Shown in pieces: positions 56,801-64,000 of a DNA stretch of 64,000 bases. A program made the position numbers and the translations under genes. Each line of letters starts with the position of its first letter. Position 1 is the stretch's first letter. The notes below the pieces were generated by a model. It was not told the DNA's origin. It searched no databases and worked only from the letters and a program-made list of their open reading frames with translations. The DNA comes from Diphasiastrum complanatum (lineage: Eukaryota; Streptophyta; Lycopodiopsida; Lycopodiales; Lycopodiaceae): assembly GCA_029204225.1 (NCBI GenBank), contig CM055100.1, positions 25,117,106-25,181,105 on the forward strand, read 5' to 3'.

Positions 56801-58199
56801 TTAAATATTTTTTTTATTTTGTTATATTATTTTGTTTTTTTAATTACTTTTATTTATTTATTTATCCACCTATTCAACAAATGTTTGTTAACTTTCCTTT
56901 CGAATGTTCGTTCTTTAGCCTTTGTGAAGTAATGATTAAATTTTTTTTTTTAAGCTTTCGAACAAATTCTATAGTATCAAATAGTTAGACATTTGATTAT
57001 ATATTTATTTCAGAGATTTGACATAGGAATTTTAGTTAGTGCATGAGGGCGGAAGTTTTTGGTGTAGACATTGTTGGGGGAGAAAGAGAGAATGCGGAAC
57101 GACTCCCCCGATGTGGGCTGCTACTTACTATCAACAAGAACGATCTTGACGAGGAAGAAGAAATAGAAAATGCCGAATAGAATCACATCTCTTGCATTAA
57201 GGACCGCTGAAATAATTTCGTACTCAAACGAATTTTCTGATTTGAGTACAGTTCATCGAAGAGGGTAAATTGTATACTATTGATCAGTTTGAAAGTAAAG
57301 TTCAATTCAGAATTCAATGTGGTAGTGCAGAAAGATAGCGATCGTTCCTCAGGCGTCAGCCGTTGTTTGATTGAATTCTAAGGAGTCGAAGAAGTCTGTG
57401 ATTCGATCAGACTGAGTGGATGTGATGAGAAAAGCGATTCATAAAAGAGTAGTCAATCACAACACACACATATCGGAATTAGACACTGATAGTAGAAGCT
57501 GTTGTTGATATTATACTTTGAAGGCTTAACATGTAACCATTTGCTCAATATGGAGCATGAGCAACACTAGTGATTACAACCTAAATAGTGTAACTTCCGA
57601 TGCTCAATCTTCCGCTCTGTTGTTCCTCCTGGTGAATGTGAACTGGATGTATATATACACAACATCCTTGCAATTACAAGAATTGTTTAACTAATATATA
57701 ATTACAAGACTAGTTTAGTCTAATCCAATATCTGGTCATGAAGGTACTTTATAGATATTTGATATACAACGACATCTGTACAATGTGTGTATCAGTCAGA
57801 CGAGCTATTGTTGTTACTACTACTCATGAGGAAGAGATGCTGGATGCTGACACCTTGGAGGCTGCCAACTTTAGAATCGAACAAGTCCAGGTTAAAGCTA
57901 CACAACTATCCCCCTGCTGATGATGCTACTGCTGCGACCGAACAACAAGCCACTCAGGCTCATGCAAGTACTACATAGAGAGATTTGACACCAGAGCCAA
58001 AATCATTGGACTGGTTTACTTCCTTGTCTGCTATTGCTCAACAAGTTGTCTTGTACATACGAGAAATGTTGATGTTGTGAGCCAGGAGCAGGAAAATAAA
58101 ATTGTCAAATTGGAAGAACATGTAACTTGAGAATCGATGCATGAGCTAGATTTGCTAGTGGAGATGTCAAAAAACCTGACATGCAAAGCTTAAACACTA
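56801..58199 (+). other. Spacer; possible gypsy 3' LTR at 57,063
   Basis: T-rich to 57,000. GAGGGCGGAAG (57,044-57,054) could be the polypurine tract of the preceding gypsy and TGTAGACATTGTTGGGGGAG (57,063) its LTR start; no partner LTR exists to test this. GGATGTATATATACACAACATCC near 57,646 is a palindromic TATA-like site. No gene recognised. Confidence 0.35.
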
Positions 58200-58660
58200 A
58201 TAGAATGAAGATTTAAAGAAAAAGATGACAAAGTTGTTGGCTCATCTCAATACCATCGAGTAGAGCAACAAAAAGTTTGAGATTACATTGCGCAAAGCAC
58301 ATAATTATTCTGTATCCCTTCAGTACGAATTGTACAAAAAGAAGAAAGAAATAAGTGATGTCCAAAAGCACATATCCACCTTCGATGAGGAGCGAAAAGT
58401 GCTCCAAAATAACTTCTACTAGAGGAAGAGTGACTTGCAACAATAGCTCAACCTGGAGAAGCTCACGAAAATTAGTGTTGAAACTACGTTGCAATGCTGC
58501 ACCAACTCAGGCACCATCAAGGTCGACGCTAGCAAGTGGCAGCATGCACAGATGCTATTGCATGATGCCTTTCGCCGGGAGCTCCTTTAGCCCTTTTATC
58601 AAGAGAAGTACCTTTTCGAAGATGAGTTGATTGACCTGAAGAGCTCTCTACCGAAGCCGA
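58200..58660 (+). pseudogene. Unrecognised coding relic, coiled-coil-like
   Basis: One plus-strand frame with about three stops reads KKMTKLLAHLNTIE, KFEITLRKAHNYSVSLQYEL, KKKKEISDVQKHISTFDEER, KVLQNNFY, DLQQ-LNLEKLTKISVETTL, WQHAQMLLHDAFRRELL, EKYLFEDELIDLKSSL. The Glu/Lys/Leu-rich pattern suggests a long helix or coiled coil. I do not recognise the family; it may be a transposon-encoded or host protein fragment. Confidence 0.45.
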
Positions 58661-58744
58661 CTGTCCTAGAGTGGAGTCACACTTGAATACACTCAGGTAG
58701 TGGAGAATATTGAAGAACTCATGGCTGAGGTAGCAACCTTGCAA

Positions 58745-58832
58745 AAGGACAAGCATGTACAGTCTGAAGACCTCAACAATACTAAGTAAAGGACAAGCAT
58801 GTACAGTCTGAAGACCTCAACAATACTAAGTT
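58745..58832. repeat. 44-bp tandem duplication
   Basis: GGACAAGCATGTACAGTCTG starts at 58,747 and 58,791; the two 44-bp copies are identical apart from the edge. They lie just after the coiled-coil-like relic. Confidence 0.9.
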
Positions 58833-59110
58833 ATCCCTTTGGTAGTGTAGAATTGTACATAGGTTGTACATTATTATATGCTTTAAATAATTTAAAATGG
58901 AAAGAGATGGAGTTTTTTTATTAGGGCCTTGGCATTTTGCAAGTTTCTTTTCTACCATCATTCAACAAAAAGATAGCACATGGTGTGCCACCCTTTTTAT
59001 GCTACTACTTCAATGTATATTATTAAGAATGTGGTTTGGTACATAGTTAAAGATCCCACTAAGTAAAAAAAAAATTCAAATTAATATATTTTTTTTGAAG
59101 CCAACTCAAG

Positions 59111-59575
59111 TAGCACGCTGGCGTGTAAGCGGCACGCCAATTTTTTTTTTTTTTTTGCAGCCAACCCAAATAGCACGCCAACGTGCTATCTGGGTTGGCT
59201 GCAAAAAAAAAATTCATTTCATATAGCACGTCGGCGTGCTATCTTAGTTGGTTGCAAAACAAATTTCTCATTTCATATAGCACGCCGACGTGCTATCTTT
59301 AAAGGCTGTAAATTTTCTTTTTAGTTGTTTTACTTAGCACGTCAGCTTACTATGTTGGGAGGTTTAAATAAATATTCCAAAATAATATTTTTACTCAAAA
59401 TTTGGTTCTTAAATGCGTCAAAATAGCTTTTCTATTTTATAATTTACTTGGCTAGCACACAACATGCTAGTCGAATCAACTCCAATATGAAATCTATTTT
59501 TTCAAAAAGTTCTTCAAAAAAACTTCATGTTTTTTAAATGAAAAATTTGCAGGCTAGCATGCCGGCATGCTAACT
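59111..59575. repeat. Array of short palindromes (TAGCACGNNNNCGTGCTA type)
   Basis: Seven inverted repeats near 59,111, 59,171, 59,223, 59,277, 59,335, 59,451 and 59,553. The second, third and fourth have perfect 8-bp arms ATAGCACG/CGTGCTAT (or one base less) around CCAA, TCGG and CCGA. The second extends to 21-bp arms (59,157-59,177 and 59,182-59,202, one mismatch), plus flanking T and A runs. The last is AGCATGCCGGCATGCT. Spacing is 52-60 bases for the first five. The spacers share TCATTTCATATAGCACG and GTTGGCTGCAAAA-like words, so this is a degenerate tandem repeat in which the palindrome is the best-kept part. Confidence 0.85.
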
Positions 59576-62500
59576 TTTACAACTTCAAGGACAATTTTTT
59601 TTAAATAAAAGTGAACTTGTATTTAGAGAATAACAAAGTCTTTTGTGATGGACTTATTTAGAATTTGATGGATAGTCACATTTTGAAGTATGCATCAAAC
59701 CATCATTCTTGTTCTTAAAATCATGTAGTGGCATAAAAAGAGTAGCACACTATCTGCTACCATTTTGTTGGAGCATGTCATGGAAGAAACTCGCAAAAAA
59801 TTTACTCACAGAATGTAAAAACCCTTTTTATTATTATGACTAGTTTAAGTATACAATATAAACTCAGTACATAGGATACACATAGCAGAACCACAAGATT
59901 AAGATGTACATAAGCAACATATCCAACTATGTTCCTATACATAAACATAGGCTATAAACTGACAGATATCCATAATTCGCATATGTTACTCACATAATCT
60001 CACTGAGAATCTTGCAACTCAGCTACAAACAAACTCTATTTCTCATGAGTAAATAACATATATGGAAATCTCTTAAGTGAATAATTCCACATCACAAGCT
60101 TTCCAACCATCTAACTCTTATTAACAAAATTCCTTCAACCAATCAGCCTACTTCATATCTTAGTGTACAAACCAAGATTAGACTAACTTATACAGACATC
60201 TTTGGACATAAGGTTAAGATTAAAACTTTATTCCTCTGATCCAATCCATAACAAAATGGTACTTGGCAACAATCAGTGAACCTTAATCTTTACCACTACT
60301 TCCCATATTCATGAATATCTCACAGCTCAATATTTCCAAAGCTCCTCTAGTTCCAAATTATTCAAAATAATCACTTAGAGAGTTCTTCTATTTCAACTAG
60401 ATAGTTCTACCTTTGCACACATATTGGATTTTTTTTCAAAAATCTATGCAACTAGCTGATTCATCAAAAAGTCTTATTCCTATCTTTTCTTCTCCCACTT
60501 TTAAAAGAAATTCCATAATTTCAATTAAAAATTTCTTAGGAGACAACATATAAGATATCAAAGATTTGAAAAAGTCAGTAATCAGTATCCAATACTATTA
60601 CACACCGGACTTTTTCCTCAAAATCATAGAATATCTTATCCTGAGTGATAGAAATATTACATCTCAATAATCAACTATCAAATAGAGATTAACACTTGGG
60701 TCTAGGAAGTCTAAACTCCATTTAATCAATTGATAACATCGATAGATTCAAAGCCATATTCACAAATCATATATGGAAGTATAATTTCATATAATCTCAA
60801 TCCAATTGTCTCATATTTAAGAAATTCTAAAAAGTAGAGGCTTAACATAAAAGAGAAATAAATTTCAGGGCTTTAAGATTTTGTAAATAATGAGATAACA
60901 TTTGGGATCAATCTATATCTCATAATTTTCCAAAATACCCAAAACAAAAAACAACGAATTTCACTATCAGTATGGCCATTACAATAATTACTAACCATTA
61001 GTCTACAAATCATTCTCACCCAAGAAATCCCCTTTGGAATTACTGATGTCCCATACCACCAGCTTTTCCTCCAAGAATCCTCTGCATCTAGATCTGTTTT
61101 GCCCAAAAAGTCAAAAAGACTAATTGGTTATCATATATCCAACTACAGGATCAGAATCACAACCAATTCCAAGAGATACATCTAATTATTGAAATCTCTC
61201 ACGTTCCTTAAGTGTTATCCAAAGATACCACTCTACATTGTTCCCCAGCATGGACGAGACGAAATGTATCGTTCAAGTATAGTTGAAATGCCATAAGTGT
61301 ATTCACTAAACCGAAAGGAACATAGATCAACAAAACCGAATATCACCCTGTCCTAGATATCCAATATCTATTTTAGAATCGCAAAAAATAACTTAATTTT
61401 TTTACAGGTTAGAATTTCTCTTGGTTGTCTCAGTTATTATAAAGAAACACTCTATAATAAGAAAAAATCCAAACTACTGGATTTATGTATGGAACACCTT
61501 TCATCTGCTTTCACTTGCAAGATCCATATCCAATTGCAAAACAGAGATGGTTCCATAAATGGATTATCTAACTTACCCCTTACTTTTCCCTTAAAATCTT
61601 TTGATTTCTTGAAATTCTAATTAACACTGGGGAAAAGGAATCCAAATTTCCAGTGGCATTTTTCTTAATTGATTCCCAATTGTTATTCTCACTTGCTATC
61701 AGTTATACTTCAGGAATTGAAAGTAGATTAAGAAGACAAATTGATTCGGTCAACCAATCATCTATCCCTCAGGCTCCAACTCTTTCCTACCTTCCAAATA
61801 TGGTTCAAGCTGAAAGCCCCAAATTTGTACTAGGAAAAAGATCAATTTGGTATCAATAGTATTTTAACTACTAATCAACCAGACAGTTTTGATTGTTCAA
61901 CTAATTAAGTGCCACACTCAATTACTAGCAAAACCCCTTATGGTTCAACATAGCAACTGTTCCAACAAGATTTAGCTATTCTTGGTCTTGATTGATCCCA
62001 AAAAAAAAACAAGAAATGCTCCATAACTGACAAATTCCAAAATCTTCAAGTAAAAGTGAAATGTATTGTGATCTAACAAAATCGACTGATTTCAACTCAG
62101 TAAGATCATTCACTTTTTAGGTAATTTATGTTGGATCAGTAACCAACGAATCTGAACAAATCCAAAACTGCCATGGTTCTTTCAAAATATTATGTAACTG
62201 GGATTTTCAAATTTCGTTCAATATGGACCTAAACTGTGAAAATCGATCTAAAGCATTGACTTGGCAGTTTCATAGTCACTATCACATTTTTGACAGGATT
62301 TTGAAACATCCGGCATGCATCAAACATGACATGCAGTGATTTCTTAAAAAAATCAGATTTTTACGTAAATTGCCTAGAAACTGGAAAATCGGCTTTTTGA
62401 ACTAGAATTGCTAAAAATATATTCATGCATGAAATTTCTCTGATCAATCTACTGAACACCCATGTACCATGTATCCAAACATTCATACAGGTCTATTCAT

Positions 62501-63140
62501 ACATCTTTAACAATAGACAAGCACTACACTGAGTTACATGCATGCATGCATCAGAACAATTCAATTTTTTTTTGAATTTTAGCAAAAATTGTCAAACTTC
62601 CGACAACCATAACTTTCTCTACAGGACACCAAATTGGTCGTTGTAAAGCACAATACAGAGGGAGATTAGGTCTACAAGACACTTTTCATGTCACCCTACC
62701 ACCTAGGCTTCACACATGCGAAATGTAACTGGCCCAAATTCAGGTAGGAGGGCGCACTTCTACAAGGTGAAATTCATCCATCTCCAGCCCAATATGCATC
62801 CAATCAGAGATTACAAGAACTCTTCTAAGGCTCATTAGAGAGGCACAGAGGCTTCTATCAGGTCCAGCAAGCAATGATAAGCTCAGATCTTGCAAAAAAT
62901 GCATTTTTGGACCCCTTCAACAAGCAAAACTTCAACATGATGGTGTCTAGTGCTCACACAACCAAATTGGATGCATGATGGCTCAAATAAGAGGTAATAC
63001 ATCATATCTTTAAGCTTGTAATGAGAACCAACAGGTTCAGACCACCATTTGAAAGGTATTCATGCTCAAAAAACCCCAAAAATACACTATTTTTGACTTT
63101 TTGAGCCTCCTAATGGTGTCCAATCCTAACCAAACTTCAT
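59576..63140. other. Long AT-rich stretch without a recognised gene
   Basis: No frame above 77 codons and no family I recognise on either strand. The right part (about 62,340-62,760) has phrases that look like a decayed antisense copia leader: TTGCCTAGAAAC (compare GTTCTAGGCAA at 39.95 kb) and CCTAGGCTTCACACATGCGA. That link is weak. GCATGCATGCAT occurs near 62,540. Confidence 0.4.
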
Positions 63141-63149
63141 GACAGCCTG

Positions 63150-63800
63150 AGGACACGTTCATGACACATCACAAGGACGTTCCTGATCAAGATCTCTACA
63201 TCAACAAGGAGAAGCCAAAGAAACAGTTCAAGCCTAAGAGGGAGTCAGACTGAAAGCAGGATCAAGACTAGCAATTAGAGAGATCAAGTAAAGGCGGTTG
63301 GAAGAACAAAAGAAAGCCTAAACAACAGAATGACGACAAGAAAATATGCGTTAGATGCAGACGCAAAGGACATACTGTCGATTCGTGCTGCTTAATCTGA
63401 AGATTGAATGTATCCATTGTCACAAAAATGGTCTACTTCATTCACAACAAATCAGATGCACTCGACAAGTTCACACAATATGTGAACTGGACATAAAGAT
63501 GCACATGAAACAAGGTGAAGCAGATCAGAACAGATCGTGGTGGAAAATATCTCAAACCGATTCACTGATTTTTGCAATGATCGAGAAATCCTTCATAGAA
63601 GGACTGCATCCTACACATTGCAGCACACCACAACACAATGGTGTTGCAACAAGTAAAAAGAAGAGTCTCATGGAAGCCGCAAGGTGCATGATGGCCTATT
63701 CGAAGGCACCAAGAGTACTATGGGCTGAAGTAGTAGCTACAACTACCTACATCTAGAACATGGGCTAGATGAAACTATACTACATTTGATCCTTTCTGCC
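63150..63800 (+). pseudogene. Copia B2: gag end joined to mid-integrase by internal deletion
   Basis: A relative of copia B. Gag: KEKPKKQFKPKRES (same phrase as at 3.46 kb), two stops, zinc knuckle CVRCRRKGHTVDSC (63,349-63,390), then in another frame after a 20-nt linker a half knuckle CIHCHKNG. There it jumps to the integrase (ALDKFTQYVNW, TPQHNGV-type CSTPQHNGVATSKKKSLMEA, RCMMAYSKAPRVLWAEVVAT). Protease and the first half of integrase are deleted. Decayed after 63,756. Confidence 0.88.
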
Positions 63801-64000
63801 TGATCGGGGTAAGGTACAAGAATGTGTATTGCTAAGAAAACTCGTGAAGTCTGGTAACAGACAAAAAGAAACCCGAAACCATCATGCCAAACTGTAACGG
63901 ATCTTAAGAAGAAGAATCAGTAGGCAGATAAGAGAATCAGTAAACATTTGGCACCGTTGTCACTTGAACCCATAGACATAATACTTTAAAATGTCTTCCA
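63801..64000 (+). other. Window end, decayed copia B2 continuation or spacer
   Basis: FCLIGVRYKNV-like text fits decayed copia integrase just after the B2 fragment. TTTGGCACCGTTGTCACTTG near 63,950 resembles a gypsy primer site (TGGCGCCGTTG) with changes; if so a gypsy leader starts here, but the window ends. Confidence 0.3.

Noticed and set aside
57063-57760. A complete gypsy LTR
   Set aside because: A plausible purine tract and TG start exist, but without a second copy or an end the LTR cannot be shown.
59111-59575. CRISPR-like array
   Set aside because: Spacing is regular but the spacers are similar to one another and AT-rich, no cas genes exist, and the DNA is clearly plant nuclear.
63945-63970. 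Gypsy primer binding site at the window end
   Set aside because: TGGCACCGTTGTCAC resembles the gypsy primer site but has mismatches, and no LTR can be confirmed before it.

Overview
The window is transposable-element territory from a large plant nuclear genome. I find no intact host gene, tRNA, rRNA or CRISPR. The clues are nested Ty1/copia and Ty3/gypsy LTR retrotransposons of plant type, copia primer sites matching initiator Met-tRNA (TGGTATCAGAGC), a gypsy primer site of Asp-tRNA type (TGGCGCCGTTG), 5-bp target duplications, AT-rich spacers and long microsatellites. The sequence alone does not identify the species.

Layout. 1-3,044: 3' end of a copia pol with the start of its LTR, a truncated minus-strand LTR of the family here called N, and a minus-strand copia RT fragment. 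3,045-12,634: an old copia (B) split by a complete, decayed copia (A, 3,829-9,668, TSD CCGCC). 12,635-14,682: LTR-like sequence and small fragments. 14,683-24,335: a degraded gypsy (G1) split by a complete non-autonomous copia derivative (N, 15,749-20,936, TSD TCCGC). 24,367-25,846: copia pol tail D and an antisense N LTR. 25,847-34,250: a minus-strand gypsy (E) whose integrase is broken twice, by copia C (26,438-32,585, TSD TTCCC, the youngest element, with long intact ORFs) and by a solo gypsy LTR (32,616-33,464, TSD AGGAC). 34,251-38,011: a plus-strand copia head meeting a minus-strand copia (F). 38,854-44,713: copia C2 (TSD ACGCG), sitting inside a GC-rich minisatellite. 44,719-64,000: older relics (copia RT at 47.4 kb, copia at 52.2-54.6 kb, gypsy integrase at 56 kb, copia B2 at 63.2 kb) with simple repeats: (GA)114, C37G8, and a striking array of short palindromes at 59.1-59.6 kb.

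Working together. A, C and C2 have the standard copia order: LTR, primer site, leader, gag with one zinc knuckle, protease, integrase, reverse transcriptase, RNase H, polypurine tract, LTR. Only C looks close to functional, and its gag and pol are in different frames. N has lost almost all enzyme coding and would need proteins from relatives. Several different LTR families and leaders carry the same palindrome CACACGTGTG, often near GTACGG. With the palindrome array at 59 kb, this is the least explained signal in the window. The rest follows known LTR-retrotransposon biology.
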